Below, one piece after another: positions 34,959 to 44,376 of a stretch of DNA of 64,000 bases (position 1 is its first letter; every line of letters starts with the position of its first letter). The notes beneath the pieces were generated by a model. It did no database searches. It was not told where the DNA came from and was given only the letters and a program-made list of their open reading frames with translations. Location: positions 62,001 through 126,000 of the forward strand of contig NZ_RXYA01000005.1 in NCBI RefSeq assembly GCF_008086595.1, given 5' to 3'. Origin of the DNA: Acetobacterium paludosum. GTDB taxonomy: Bacteria; Bacillota; Clostridia; Eubacteriales; Eubacteriaceae. Made by a program: the position numbers and the translations under genes.

Positions 34959-35903
34959 TTAATCATTTTTTTTTTCATTTTTTTCAATCAACTGTGCATT
35001 ACGTACAATCGTTTTTTTTCCTCGCCATCCAGCAGCCGTTTTTCCAAATCTTTCTTTAAAGATTTTATTTGTCATTACTAAAATATCTTCAATGTCGGGA
35101 TAAGCTAATTCAGGACTTGTCCAAAATCGTCTTTCACTTGTCTTTTTCAAATCCTTGTTATAAGGGCAGACCTGCTGGCATAGGTCACATCCATAGAGGT
35201 AAGTTTCGACTCTTTTTTCTTCATCAGTTGAAAGCATCTTTTTTTGTGTTATAAATGAAATGCATCGTGCCGGATCAAGGGTATATCCTTCACCTAGAGC
35301 CTGATAGGGACATGCATCCAGACAACGACGACAATCCCCACAGCCATTGGAAATTTTTTGTGCTGGATTAAATGCTATCTCAACATCCAGTAAAACTTGA
35401 CCAATAAAAAAGTATGACCCTAACGTTTGACTGATCAGAAGATTGTTTTTCCCGAAGAATCCTAATCCGGCACGATAGGCCGATCCTCGATCTACCAAGG
35501 GACTGTTATCGACAAATACTTTATAGTTTATCCGCGGCTTCCCTTGAGCGGTTAAATTTTCATTTATCTTCTCCATTAAATGATTCATTAAATTTCCAAG
35601 GACTACATGATAATCTTCGCCCCAGGAAACGGATGCCAGGTTAACTCTTTTTTTGTCATCTCTTGGTTTCTTGAGCTTTTGATAATTGCTAACTCCGATA
35701 ACAATTCCTGATTTTGCATTTTGAAAGAAGTGTTGATAATTGATTCGATCTTTAGGCTGTCCACCTTCGAATCCGGTAATTAAGCCGGCCTCATCTCTTT
35801 TTATTAGATATGGAAGACACTCAACCAGCGGTTCAACCGAAAAAAAACCGATGAGATCGATTCCTAAATCAAACGCAATTTTTCGAATTTCTGCTTCCAT
35901 CAT
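34959..35903 (-). CDS. queG: Epoxyqueuosine reductase (QueG-like)
   Basis: About 314 residues. The DUF1730 N-terminal part includes the conserved VDNSPLVDRGSAYRAGLGFFGKN block with the catalytic Asp; two [4Fe-4S] motifs follow, CGDCRRCLDACPYQAL with a later Cys in DPARCIS, and CDLCQQVCPYN. The HEAT-like C-terminus of longer QueG proteins is absent. It would reduce epoxyqueuosine to queuosine at tRNA position 34, with cobalamin. Starts at 35903 or 35900 (adjacent ATGs after AAAGGCGGA). Confidence 0.85.
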   Translation of the reverse strand: MMEAEIRKIAFDLGIDLIGFFSVEPLVECLPYLIKRDEAGLITGFEGGQPKDRINYQHFFQNAKSGIVIGVSNYQKLKKPRDDKKRVNLASVSWGEDYHVVLGNLMNHLMEKINENLTAQGKPRINYKVFVDNSPLVDRGSAYRAGLGFFGKNNLLISQTLGSYFFIGQVLLDVEIAFNPAQKISNGCGDCRRCLDACPYQALGEGYTLDPARCISFITQKKMLSTDEEKRVETYLYGCDLCQQVCPYNKDLKKTSERRFWTSPELAYPDIEDILVMTNKIFKERFGKTAAGWRGKKTIVRNAQLIEKNEKKND

Positions 35904-35945
35904 TTTTTCTTGTCCGCCTTTTTTAATTCTTGCTATCAAAGTGAA

Positions 35946-35969
35946 AAGAGCTACCCTGAGGAAGCTCTT
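35946..35969 (-). terminator. Terminator after engB
   Basis: AAGAGCT and AGCTCTT form a stem (with further C-G pairs inside) followed by TTTTC on the minus strand, 42 bp past the engB stop. It separates the lon-engB unit from queG. Confidence 0.7.
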
Positions 35970-36010
35970 AACTTAATATCCATCGTATGCACAAACTAAA
36001 CTATTCATGT

Positions 36011-36595
36011 CTATTTTAATACCGACTCGATTAGTTTCCAGGATTCTTCTTTTCCTAATTTTGTTTCAGAAGAAAAAAGAATCACTTCACGAGAATTTTT
36101 CAAATTTAAAGTTTTAGCTATTTGATTCATGGATTTTTTTTGATTTGTTCTTGAAATTTTATCAGCTTTAGTCCCAATAATTACAGGGTTTAATTCATAA
36201 TATGTTAACCATTCATACATCAGGAAGTCATCTTCCGATGGTTCATGTCGGGAATCAATGAGCTGAAAGATCATGACAACATTTTCTCTTTGCCTTAAGT
36301 ATTTTTCAATCATCTTTCCCCATTTGTCGCGTTCAGATTTGGATGCTTTCGCATAACCGTAACCCGGCATATCAACAAAACGAAAAAGGTCATTAATTTG
36401 ATAAAAATTCATTGTTTGTGTTTTCCCGGGCTGCTGGCTCGTTCGCGCCAAGCTTCGACGCTCAATTAACGTATTGACAAATGTTGATTTACCAACATTT
36501 GATCGTCCAAGAAGAACAACTTCGGGAAGATTATCACCAGGATACTGCGCTTCCGCTACAGCACTGATGACAATCTCCGCTTTATTTACTTTCAT
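36011..36595 (-). CDS. engB: Ribosome biogenesis GTP-binding protein YsxC/EngB
   Basis: 194 residues, standard length. GTPase motifs: G1 GRSNVGKST (near 29), G2/Thr region in SQQPGKTQTMNFY, G3 DMPGYGYA, G4 GTKADK, G5 SSETKLG. It helps assemble the 50S subunit. It follows lon by 27 bp, the conserved clpX-lon-engB order of Firmicutes. Confidence 0.97.
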   Translation of the reverse strand: MKVNKAEIVISAVAEAQYPGDNLPEVVLLGRSNVGKSTFVNTLIERRSLARTSQQPGKTQTMNFYQINDLFRFVDMPGYGYAKASKSERDKWGKMIEKYLRQRENVVMIFQLIDSRHEPSEDDFLMYEWLTYYELNPVIIGTKADKISRTNQKKSMNQIAKTLNLKNSREVILFSSETKLGKEESWKLIESVLK

Positions 36596-36622
36596 AGTAT
36601 CTCCATTTCTAACGAGCCCGGC

Positions 36623-39016
36623 CTAATTGCTCTGTTTCAATTGATTAAAAACTATTTCAATTACCTCACTCATGTTTGAAACAGACTGGATGTGCAAAGC
36701 CTCCAAAACAACTTTTGGAATATCTTCAAGATCCTTTTCATTTTCTTTTGGCAAAATAATTTCCTTGATTCCCGCGCGATGTGCAGCTGTTAGTTTTTCC
36801 CGCAGCCCTCCAATCGGAAGGACACGGCCTCTGAGCGTAATTTCACCAGTCATCGCCAGATTTTGTGGGACCGGCTTGTTTGTTAATGCCGATATTAGCG
36901 CAGTCGTAATAGTGATTCCCGCTGAAGGACCATCTTTGGGAACAGCGCCTTCCGGGACGTGTAAATGCATATCCTTTTTAGAATAAAAATCAGGATTAAT
37001 TCCCAGCACCTCTGCCTGGGAACGAATATAGCTAATTCCAGCCTTGATCGATTCTTTCATGACATCACCAAGTTGGCCGGTAAGTTCTGTTTTTCCAGTA
37101 CCATCCACAACCATCACTTCAATCTGAAGCGTGTCTCCTCCAACGGATGTCCATGCCAACCCATTTACCACGCCAATTTCTGTTTTGTCACCAACCGTTT
37201 CATACGAGTATTGATGTTTTCCTAAAAATTTCTCAAGATTTTTTTTAGTTATACTAATACTTTTTCGGTCATTTTCAACTATTTCTTTAGCGGCGACTCG
37301 ACATATTTGCGCAATTTTACGTTCAAGCTCACGTACTCCAGACTCCCGGGTGTGATACTCAATTGTATCTTTGATAACCCCTTCACTGAACTTGCAGGTT
37401 GACTTTTTCAGCCCATGAATTTCCAGTTGCTTGGGAATGAGATATTTTTTAGCAATCTCCACTTTTTCACTTTCAACATATCCATTCACATCAATGACTT
37501 CCATTCGATCCAACAATGGTCGTGGAATCGTTGATAGTGAATTAGCCGTTGTAATAAATAGAACCTGGGACAAATCAAAAGGGAGCTCTAAATAATGATC
37601 GGTAAACGTGTTGTTTTGCTCAGGATCTAATACTTCAAGTAAAGCAGAAGCCGGATCCCCATTAAAATCTTGTCCTAATTTATCAATTTCATCTAAAAGG
37701 AAAAGAGGATTTCTAGTTCCACACTTTTTGATATTATAAAGAATTCTACCTGGAATTGCGCCAACATAAGTTCGACGATGGCCTCTAATCTCCGCCTCAT
37801 CTCGCATTCCCCCCAATGACATCCGCACATATTCACGGTTAAGGGCTCGGGCAATGGACTTGGCTATTGATGTTTTTCCAACCCCAGGAGGTCCAACTAG
37901 ACAAAGGATCGGTGATTTTAAATTTTTTGAAAGTTTTAATACTGAAATATATTCCAAAATTCGTTCTTTGACGTTTTTAAGGCCATAATGATCTTCATCC
38001 AATATTTTTCTGGCAACAGAAACATCAAAGGTCTCTTCTGTTAATGTGTTCCAGGGTAAATCCAAAATCCATTCGATATAGGTTTGGATCAGGCCAGCTT
38101 CTGAAGAACCTTGGGGTACCTTATTCAATCGGTTGATTTCGCCTAAAACTTTGTCACGCACCTCATCATCCACATCAAGGGCTTCTAAACGATCTTTATA
38201 AACGTCTAACTCATTTTGGACATCGCCTTCACCCAACTCATTTTGAATGACTTTAATCTGCTCACGCAAATAGTATTCTCGCTGATGCTTATACATTTCA
38301 CTGCGGACTTTCTCGTCGATGTTGTGTTCGATCTTTATCATTTCAACTTCTTCGACAAGAATTTCATAGGCAATAACTAATCGCTTATTCACATCCGTTT
38401 CTTGAATTAATCGTTGACTGTCTTCTAAGTCTAAAAATAGATTGGCTCCAATGATGTCAATAAGCTGATCAGGATCATCTAATGAATCCATTGCCAAAAT
38501 CAAATCGGTCGCAACTTTTCTTGTAACATTCATGTAATTTGCAAAAGATTCTCGAATCATTCGTATGAGCGTTCTGTTTTCCTTTGTGTCATAGAATACT
38601 GAATGGATCGGATTTGTCGTAACTAAAAAATATGGTTCCAAACTATCAAACTCGACAATTTTTCTTCGCTCCTGAACTTCTACTAAAACACGGACAAGAT
38701 TATCCGGCATTTTTAACAGCTGCTTAACTTTTACCTTACAACCGATGTTAAAGAAATCATCAGGCGTGATATCTTCTTTAATCACTTCTTTTTGAGTGAC
38801 TAAAAATGCCATTTGATCCCTTTCCATTGCTGCTTCAAGTGCTTTGACAGATTTTTCCCGACCAACATCAAAATGAACAACCATCCCAGGGAAAACGCTC
38901 ATTCCGCGTAATGGTATCAACGGTAGGGTTTCTTTCTCCTGAACAAATAATTCGGGTTCAGTCATACCTACTCGGCCAGTTACTTCATCTGTAATTTCTT
39001 TTTCTTCGATACTCAA
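36623..39016 (-). CDS. lon: ATP-dependent protease LonA (copy 1)
   Basis: 797 residues. N-terminal LON substrate-binding domain (about 28-215), AAA+ module with Walker [10 protein letters not shown] and Walker [10 protein letters not shown], and a proteolytic domain with the catalytic Ser in [10 protein letters not shown] and the Lys about 43 residues later. It degrades misfolded and regulatory proteins. The start is TTG at 39016 with AAGGAG 9 bp upstream. Together with clpX, clpP and tig this is the classic quality-control block; a second lon lies at 59528-61915. Confidence 0.96.
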   Translation of the reverse strand: MSIEEKEITDEVTGRVGMTEPELFVQEKETLPLIPLRGMSVFPGMVVHFDVGREKSVKALEAAMERDQMAFLVTQKEVIKEDITPDDFFNIGCKVKVKQLLKMPDNLVRVLVEVQERRKIVEFDSLEPYFLVTTNPIHSVFYDTKENRTLIRMIRESFANYMNVTRKVATDLILAMDSLDDPDQLIDIIGANLFLDLEDSQRLIQETDVNKRLVIAYEILVEEVEMIKIEHNIDEKVRSEMYKHQREYYLREQIKVIQNELGEGDVQNELDVYKDRLEALDVDDEVRDKVLGEINRLNKVPQGSSEAGLIQTYIEWILDLPWNTLTEETFDVSVARKILDEDHYGLKNVKERILEYISVLKLSKNLKSPILCLVGPPGVGKTSIAKSIARALNREYVRMSLGGMRDEAEIRGHRRTYVGAIPGRILYNIKKCGTRNPLFLLDEIDKLGQDFNGDPASALLEVLDPEQNNTFTDHYLELPFDLSQVLFITTANSLSTIPRPLLDRMEVIDVNGYVESEKVEIAKKYLIPKQLEIHGLKKSTCKFSEGVIKDTIEYHTRESGVRELERKIAQICRVAAKEIVENDRKSISITKKNLEKFLGKHQYSYETVGDKTEIGVVNGLAWTSVGGDTLQIEVMVVDGTGKTELTGQLGDVMKESIKAGISYIRSQAEVLGINPDFYSKKDMHLHVPEGAVPKDGPSAGITITTALISALTNKPVPQNLAMTGEITLRGRVLPIGGLREKLTAAHRAGIKEIILPKENEKDLEDIPKVVLEALHIQSVSNMSEVIEIVFNQLKQSN

Positions 39017-39040
39017 CTTTATCAGCTCCTTACTTCTTTC

Positions 39041-39069
39041 GTTATAAGACTATTTCTTCAAGAAACCAA
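39041..39069 (-). promoter_or_regulatory. Probable promoter for lon-engB
   Basis: TTGGTT (39064-39069), 17 bp, TATAAC (39041-39046), 25 bp upstream of the TTG start. The -35 element directly touches the end of the repeat at 39070. Confidence 0.5.
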
Positions 39070-39162
39070 AAGAAATACGTTTTGCGAGTTTCTCTGTGGT
39101 TCGCGGGCAATCACTAAGTAAGTACATGCACTCATTTGCCGCATTGCCTTCACTTAAATAAA
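39070..39162. repeat. Dispersed structured repeat, copy A
   Basis: A 93-bp stretch in the clpX-lon gap that aligns over its whole length with 51864-51953. Shared blocks include AGTTTCTCT, GCAATCAC-AAGT-AGT and AAATAAA at the end. On the minus strand it can fold as a long imperfect hairpin followed by a small one (GAAACTCG/CGTATTTC). Confidence 0.6.
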
Positions 39163-39229
39163 AGGCCGTACAAAAGCTTCAAATACACGGTATTGACTAC
39201 CAATAAGTAATTGGACTTTTTGAACGGCC
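39162..39229 (-). terminator. Terminator of the tig-clpP-clpX operon
   Basis: The arms GGCCGTTCAAAAAG and CTTTTGTACGGCC (about 13 pairs) bracket a nested CCAAT/ATTGG hairpin and are followed on the minus strand by TTTTATTT. It begins 19 bp past the clpX stop. Confidence 0.65.
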
Positions 39230-39247
39230 ATGAAAGTTATCCGGCTA

Positions 39248-40519
39248 TTAAGATACTACATCACTGCTTACATCTACACATTCATTTTTCTGTCCTAAAA
39301 TCATAATTGGCTCCACTTGTTTTTCAACAACATCCTTTGTTATGATTACTTTTTGAATGTTTTCGTTAGAGGGCACCTCAAACATAATATCAAGCATGAT
39401 ATTTTCAATAATTCCGCGAAGACCTCGAGCACCTGTTTTAGCATCGAGTGCTTTTTTTGCAATCGCAACTAACGCATCCTCTTGAAACTCAAGCTCAACG
39501 CCTTCAATTTTAAACATTTTTACATATTGTTTAACCAGAGCATTACGTGGCTCTGTCAATATTTGAATTAAAGCTTCTTCATCCAAATGTTCAAGCGATG
39601 CAATCACTGGAATTCTCCCAATAAATTCAGGGATCAGACCATATTTCAATAAATCCTGGGGTTGAACTGTATTCATTTTTTCATCGATGAGTTTTTCTTT
39701 TCCCTTGCGAATATCAGCTCCGAAACCCATTGAACTTTTCTCGGTCCGCTGTTCAATCACTTTATCGATGCCATCAAAAGCGCCACCACAAATGAATAAA
39801 ATGTTGTTGGTATCAATTTGAATAAAATCTTGATGAGGATGTTTGCGTCCTCCCTGCGGCGGAACATTAGCCACCGTTCCTTCTAGAATTTTAAGCAACG
39901 CCTGTTGAACACCTTCTCCGCTGACATCCCGTGTTATGGATGGGTTATCACCTTTTCTTGCAATTTTATCAATTTCATCAATATATATAATTCCCTTTTC
40001 TGCTTTGGGAACATCAAAATTAGCAGCTTGAAGGAGTTTTAATAAAATATTCTCGACATCTTCACCAACGTATCCGGCTTCCGTTAAAGATGTTGCATCG
40101 GCAATGGCAAATGGAACATTTAAAACCCGCGCCAGTGTTTGCGCTAGAAGTGTTTTCCCTGAACCTGTCGGACCAATCAATAAAATATTACTTTTTTGCA
40201 ACTCAACTTCAGCATCGGTCTCTTCCATGGAAGTAATGCGTTTATAATGATTATATACCGCAACGGCTAATGCGCGTTTTGCCCTATTCTGAGCAATAAC
40301 ATACTCACTCAATTTTTTCTTTATTTCTTTTGGTTTCGGAACATCTTCAAATACTATTTCATCTGGTAAATTATCTACGTCCATAATCTCTTCACAGAGT
40401 TCGATACATTCATTACAAATGTAAACACCTGGACCAGCAACCATTCGCTTAACCTGAGACTGGCTTTTACCACAAAAGGAACATCGAGCATTTTCTATGC
40501 CATCTTCATTTCTTGCCAT
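39248..40519 (-). CDS. clpX: ClpXP protease ATP-binding subunit ClpX
   Basis: 423 residues. N-terminal zinc-binding domain with [15 protein letters not shown] and CNECIELC, then AAA+ with Walker A GPTGSGKT, Walker [11 protein letters not shown], and the pore loop GYVGED. The ClpP-binding IGF loop reads MGFG in this protein (residues near SSMGFGAD). It unfolds and feeds substrates to ClpP. GGAGGCTTAAAA precedes the ATG, 11 bp after clpP. Confidence 0.97.
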   Translation of the reverse strand: MARNEDGIENARCSFCGKSQSQVKRMVAGPGVYICNECIELCEEIMDVDNLPDEIVFEDVPKPKEIKKKLSEYVIAQNRAKRALAVAVYNHYKRITSMEETDAEVELQKSNILLIGPTGSGKTLLAQTLARVLNVPFAIADATSLTEAGYVGEDVENILLKLLQAANFDVPKAEKGIIYIDEIDKIARKGDNPSITRDVSGEGVQQALLKILEGTVANVPPQGGRKHPHQDFIQIDTNNILFICGGAFDGIDKVIEQRTEKSSMGFGADIRKGKEKLIDEKMNTVQPQDLLKYGLIPEFIGRIPVIASLEHLDEEALIQILTEPRNALVKQYVKMFKIEGVELEFQEDALVAIAKKALDAKTGARGLRGIIENIMLDIMFEVPSNENIQKVIITKDVVEKQVEPIMILGQKNECVDVSSDVVS

Positions 40520-40530
40520 TTTTAAGCCTC

Positions 40531-41148
40531 CTATCTTGAAACAAGGATCTCATCAATCAATCCATAGGTCTTAGCTTCTTCAGGGTCCATAAAATTATCA
40601 CGATCTGTGTCCTTAGCGATAGTCTCTAGTGGTTGTCCCGTTCTCTCACTAAGAATTTCATTTAGTTTTTCTCTCGTTTTAATCAAACGTCTTGCATAAA
40701 TCTCAACATCTGTGCTTTGTCCTTGTGCACCACCTAGCGGTTGATGAATCATAATTTCACTATTAGGCAACGAAAAGCGCTTCCCTTTTTCTCCGGCTGT
40801 CAACAAAAATGCTCCCATTGACGCCGCCATGCCAACACACAAAGTCGAAACGTCACATTTAATATAGTTCATCGTATCAAAAATAGCAAAACCAGCCGTT
40901 ACTGATCCTCCTGGGCTATTGATATATATTTGTATATCTTTTTCTGCATTGTCAGCTTCTAAAAAAATTAGTTGCCCAACAATAAGTGACGAAAGGTTCT
41001 CGTCAATCTCTCCATTTAAAAATATAATTCTTTCTTTTAATAATCTCGAAAACAAATCATAGGATCTTTCTCCACGACCGGTTTGTTCAACAACCATTGG
41101 CACCAGACTATTTGAAATCAATGATTGAGTTGTTTTACTTTTTAGCAT
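40531..41148 (-). CDS. clpP: ATP-dependent Clp protease proteolytic subunit
   Basis: 205 residues. The catalytic triad is Ser in [11 protein letters not shown], His in [11 protein letters not shown], and Asp in [11 protein letters not shown]. The start is ATG at 41148 or GTG at 41154; AGGA is nearer the GTG. The N-terminal propeptide-like segment is about 15 residues longer than usual ([13 protein letters not shown]) before [17 protein letters not shown]. It forms the barrel that ClpX loads. Confidence 0.96.
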   Translation of the reverse strand: MLKSKTTQSLISNSLVPMVVEQTGRGERSYDLFSRLLKERIIFLNGEIDENLSSLIVGQLIFLEADNAEKDIQIYINSPGGSVTAGFAIFDTMNYIKCDVSTLCVGMAASMGAFLLTAGEKGKRFSLPNSEIMIHQPLGGAQGQSTDVEIYARRLIKTREKLNEILSERTGQPLETIAKDTDRDNFMDPEEAKTYGLIDEILVSR

Positions 41149-41177
41149 GAACACTTTTTCCTGCTTTCTGATTTAAT

Positions 41178-42476
41178 TTACTCTGCACTCTTAACAGTGG
41201 CAGCATCGATCAACATTTCAATCGTTTTACGTCGAATGATATTTGCTTTTATGTATTCTAGCATTCTTTCCTTAAGACCTTTTTTATATTCCTCAAAATC
41301 ATGGCCATATGCATCTGCAAATACTTTTATTTCTTCATCAAGCTCTTCTTCAGTTGTATCGATTGCTTCTACCTCGCCAATTTTTGAAAGAACTAATTCC
41401 ATGCGAATGTTTCGTTCAGCATCGCCTTTGAGACTTTTTCTAAAATCTTCACGATTTACATTGGTGTATTTGAAATAATCGTCAAGTGAAAGTCCTTGTT
41501 CCTGCATTTGTTTTTCAAAATTCTCTATATTGTGATCAACTTCTTCTTCGATCATAATGTACGGGATATCGATTTCTGCATTATCGACTGCAAAATTTAC
41601 TGCTGTTGCTTCAGCTGTTTTCTTTAGCTCATCAGCTTTTGCTTCTTTTAAACGGCTTTCAATATCTGCTTTCAACTCATCCAACGTATCAAATTCACTG
41701 GTGTCTTTAGCAAATTCGTCATCTAAAACAGGCAGTTCTTTTTCCTTAATTGATTTGACCAGTACTTTAAATACGACTGCTTTTCCTTTAAGATCTTCTG
41801 AATGGTAATCTTCCGGAAATGTTATATCAATAATTGCTTCTTCTCCAAGCTTCGCACCGATGAGTTTTTCTTCAAACCCTGGAATAAAAGTCCCACTGCC
41901 AATGATTAAATCATAATCTGTGTCTTTTCCGCCGACAAAAGGTTCATCATCTAAAAATCCTTCATAATCAATTGTAACGGTGGCACCATCTTTAACCTCA
42001 CCGCTTTCCAACGTAATCAAGCGTGCGTTTTGATCTTGCATTTTTGCAAGTTCTGTACTCATTTCTTCTTCAGTAATTATTGCTTCCAGGGAATTGACCT
42101 CTGCACCTTTATAATCACCCAAGGTGATTTCTGGTTTTACACCAACCTTAACAATAAAGGTGGCGCCGTCTTCTTCACTAATTTTTTCAATATTTTCTAG
42201 ATCAGGACGGGTCACTGGCTTAATTTCTGTTTCTTTCAAAGCACTTTCATATGCGGGTCCAAATGCAAAATCAATAGCATCTTCCATAAAAACATTTTTT
42301 CCATAATGCGCTTCGACGATGCTTTTTGGTACCTTACCTTTTCTGAAACCAGGAACTGAAAACCGCTTTTTGTTTTTATCGTATGCTTTTTTGACAGCCT
42401 TTGAGTAATCCTCAGGACTAATTTCAATTTTTATGGTTGCAATATTCTTTTCAATACTTTCTACTGTAGAACTCAT
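41178..42476 (-). CDS. tig: Trigger factor (ribosome-associated peptidyl-prolyl isomerase)
   Basis: 432 residues. The ribosome-binding signature appears as VPGFRKGKVPK (near residue 41), followed by an FKBP-type PPIase domain (about 160-245, GATVTIDYEGFLDDEPFVGG) and the long helical C-terminal chaperone arms. It shields nascent chains at the exit tunnel. GGAGG 5 bp upstream fixes the ATG at 42476, over the codon at 42497. First gene of tig-clpP-clpX. Confidence 0.96.
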   Translation of the reverse strand: MSSTVESIEKNIATIKIEISPEDYSKAVKKAYDKNKKRFSVPGFRKGKVPKSIVEAHYGKNVFMEDAIDFAFGPAYESALKETEIKPVTRPDLENIEKISEEDGATFIVKVGVKPEITLGDYKGAEVNSLEAIITEEEMSTELAKMQDQNARLITLESGEVKDGATVTIDYEGFLDDEPFVGGKDTDYDLIIGSGTFIPGFEEKLIGAKLGEEAIIDITFPEDYHSEDLKGKAVVFKVLVKSIKEKELPVLDDEFAKDTSEFDTLDELKADIESRLKEAKADELKKTAEATAVNFAVDNAEIDIPYIMIEEEVDHNIENFEKQMQEQGLSLDDYFKYTNVNREDFRKSLKGDAERNIRMELVLSKIGEVEAIDTTEEELDEEIKVFADAYGHDFEEYKKGLKERMLEYIKANIIRRKTIEMLIDAATVKSAE

Positions 42477-42526
42477 GTTATCCTCCGTATCTTTCACTAT
42501 AAATTATATTCACATTCAATTTTAAC

Positions 42527-42555
42527 AGTATATCATAGGTATATTTTCATATCAA
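42527..42555 (-). promoter_or_regulatory. Sigma-A-type promoter for tig-clpP-clpX
   Basis: TTGATA (42550-42555), 17 bp, TATACT (42527-42532) on the minus strand, 50 bp upstream of the tig start codon. No CtsR-like heptad pair is evident nearby. Confidence 0.75.
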
Positions 42556-42602
42556 GAACGAAAATACACGTGTTTAAGAAATCTTAGTACTTTGCAAACA
42601 AA

Positions 42603-42782
42603 GGGAGCTGTCGCAAAACTCTGATCGAATTATCCGAGCGTCTATCATCATTGTCACGCGCATTGAGTGGACACCCTTTGGTGTTCGCTCAATGCGCCTC
42701 AATGGATAATGAGCAACAACAGACAATTTAACAGATTTAAGTAAAACCATGAATTGGTTTTACTTTATTTTGCAACAGCCCC
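42603..42782. mobile_element. MITE-like 180-bp inverted-repeat element
   Basis: The ends are GGGAGCTGTCGCAAAA (42603-42618) and TTTTGCAACAGCCCC (42768-42782), inverted with two differences, like insertion-sequence termini. Inside are a nested pair ATTATCC/GGATAAT, an 18-bp stem (42658-42675 with 42680-42697, two wobble pairs, loop CTTT) and a 9-bp hairpin GTAAAACCA/TGGTTTTAC. There is no gene inside and no clear target duplication. It occupies most of the gap between livF and tig. Confidence 0.6.
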
Positions 42783-42863
42783 TGAGCTTGCCGACAAAAT
42801 AATCACAATCATATTCAAAATCGCAATTATTTCATTACTCTATATACCTCAAAACGGCCTGGC

Positions 42864-42889
42864 ATAGCCTTTACTAACTTATGGGCTAT
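42864..42889 (-). terminator. Possible terminator after livF
   Basis: ATAGCC/GGCTAT stem with a 14-base loop, 14 bp past the livF stop. The T-rich tail is poor, so this is weakly supported. Confidence 0.35.
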
Positions 42890-42902
42890 ACTTTTAATTT
42901 AA

Positions 42903-43607
42903 TCAACCGCCTAAATATGCTTGTTGGACCTCTGGATTAACCAATAAATCGCTGGCATTTCCAGAAAGTTTTATATATCCCGTTTCCAACACATAGGCAC
43001 GATTGGCAATGTGTAAGGCTTTGTTGGCATTTTGCTCGACTAAAAGCACCGTTGTCCCAGCCTCATTGATTGTTTGAATCATGTCAAATATCTCATCGAC
43101 TAAAATTGGCGCCAGACCCATTGATGGTTCATCCAATAAAATAAGTCTTGGTCGCGTCATCAGTGCTCTACCCATCGCCAGCATTTGCTGTTCACCGCCA
43201 CTAAGCGTTCCGGCAATCTGCTTGACTCTTTCTTTAAGACGCGGGAAGCTTAAAAATACTTTTTCAATATCTTCTTGTATTTGCACCTTGTCCTTACGAA
43301 TATAAGCACCCATCTGCAAATTTTCATATACTGTCATCTCTGCAAATATTCGTCGTCCTTCTGGAACATGGGCAATACCTAGTGCCGGAATTTGATAAGC
43401 ATGAATTTTGTTAAGATTTTCACCTTCAAAAGTTATCATCCCCTCACTTGGTTTTAAAATACCAGAAATTGTTTGTAAAATTGTTGTTTTTCCAGCTCCA
43501 TTAGCCCCAATGAGGGTAACAATTTCTCCTTCATTGACCTCAAAACTGATACCCTTTATTGCATGAATTTTTCCATAATGCACATTTAAATCTTTTACTT
43601 TAAGCAT
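42903..43607 (-). CDS. livF: Branched-chain amino acid ABC transporter, ATP-binding protein LivF
   Basis: 234 residues. Walker A GANGAGKTT, ABC signature LSGGEQQM, Walker B LILLDEPSMGL. The length and LAPILVDEIFDMI region match LivF rather than LivG. AGGAGG 6 bp before the ATG at 43607 defines the start; the longer frame to 43637 overlaps livG. Last gene of livKHMGF. Confidence 0.94.
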   Translation of the reverse strand: MLKVKDLNVHYGKIHAIKGISFEVNEGEIVTLIGANGAGKTTILQTISGILKPSEGMITFEGENLNKIHAYQIPALGIAHVPEGRRIFAEMTVYENLQMGAYIRKDKVQIQEDIEKVFLSFPRLKERVKQIAGTLSGGEQQMLAMGRALMTRPRLILLDEPSMGLAPILVDEIFDMIQTINEAGTTVLLVEQNANKALHIANRAYVLETGYIKLSGNASDLLVNPEVQQAYLGG

Positions 43608-43617
43608 CTGCGGCCTC

Positions 43618-44376
43618 CTAATTTCCCAAGTAAGCACGAATAACTTCAGGGTTTTTCAAAATTTCATCTGGAGTGCCTTCTGCAATTGTTTTACCATAAT
43701 CCACAACAATGATACGTTCACAAATTCCCATTACCAGTTTCATATCATGTTCAATTAATAAAACAGTAATATCGAACTTATTACGTATAAAATGGATTGT
43801 CTCCATTAATTCCGCTGTTTCGGCGGGATTCATACCGGCTGCAGGTTCATCCAACATCAAAACTTTAGGTTCTGATGCCAGAGCGCGGGCTATTTCTAAT
43901 TTTCTTTGCTGTCCGTAAGGTAAATTTTTTGCAAGTGTATCAGCATATTCTCCCATATCAAAAATATCCAAAAGTTTCACACATTCTTCATGCGCTTTCT
44001 TTTCTTCTGTCCAAAACTTTTTTGTTCTAAACATTCCTTGAATCATATTATAATCAATAAAATTATGATATGCAATTTTCACATTCTCAAGGGCTGTTAG
44101 ATCTTTAAAAAGACGAATGTTCTGAAACGTTCTACTCGCTCCCAGTCTAACAATATCATGGGGCGTTTTTTTGAGAATACTTTCATCATTCAAAATAATT
44201 TCGCCGCTTGTCGGCACATATACCCCTGTAAGCATATTAAATATTGTTGTCTTCCCTGCCCCGTTTGGTCCTATTAAACCAACTAATTCGTTGGATTGCA
44301 ATTCAAGATTAAACTGATCAACGGCTGTTAGTCCCCCAAATTGCATCGTAATATTTTTTGCTGCCAGCACTGTCAT
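43618..44376 (-). CDS. livG: Branched-chain amino acid ABC transporter, ATP-binding protein LivG
   Basis: 252 residues. Walker A GPNGAGKTT, a LivG-type insertion (IMFRTKKFWTEEKKAHE-like helical segment, about 100-135), signature LPYGQQRKLEIARALA and Walker B VLMLDEPAAGMNP. It pairs with LivF to power the LivHM permease. Its start overlaps the livM stop by 4 bp. Confidence 0.95.
   Translation of the reverse strand: MTVLAAKNITMQFGGLTAVDQFNLELQSNELVGLIGPNGAGKTTIFNMLTGVYVPTSGEIILNDESILKKTPHDIVRLGASRTFQNIRLFKDLTALENVKIAYHNFIDYNMIQGMFRTKKFWTEEKKAHEECVKLLDIFDMGEYADTLAKNLPYGQQRKLEIARALASEPKVLMLDEPAAGMNPAETAELMETIHFIRNKFDITVLLIEHDMKLVMGICERIIVVDYGKTIAEGTPDEILKNPEVIRAYLGN

Noticed and set aside
42500-42900. 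Structured RNA gene (6S, SRP or tmRNA) in the tig-liv gap
   Set aside because: The structure is bounded by insertion-sequence-like inverted termini, and no conserved sequence of those RNAs is seen.
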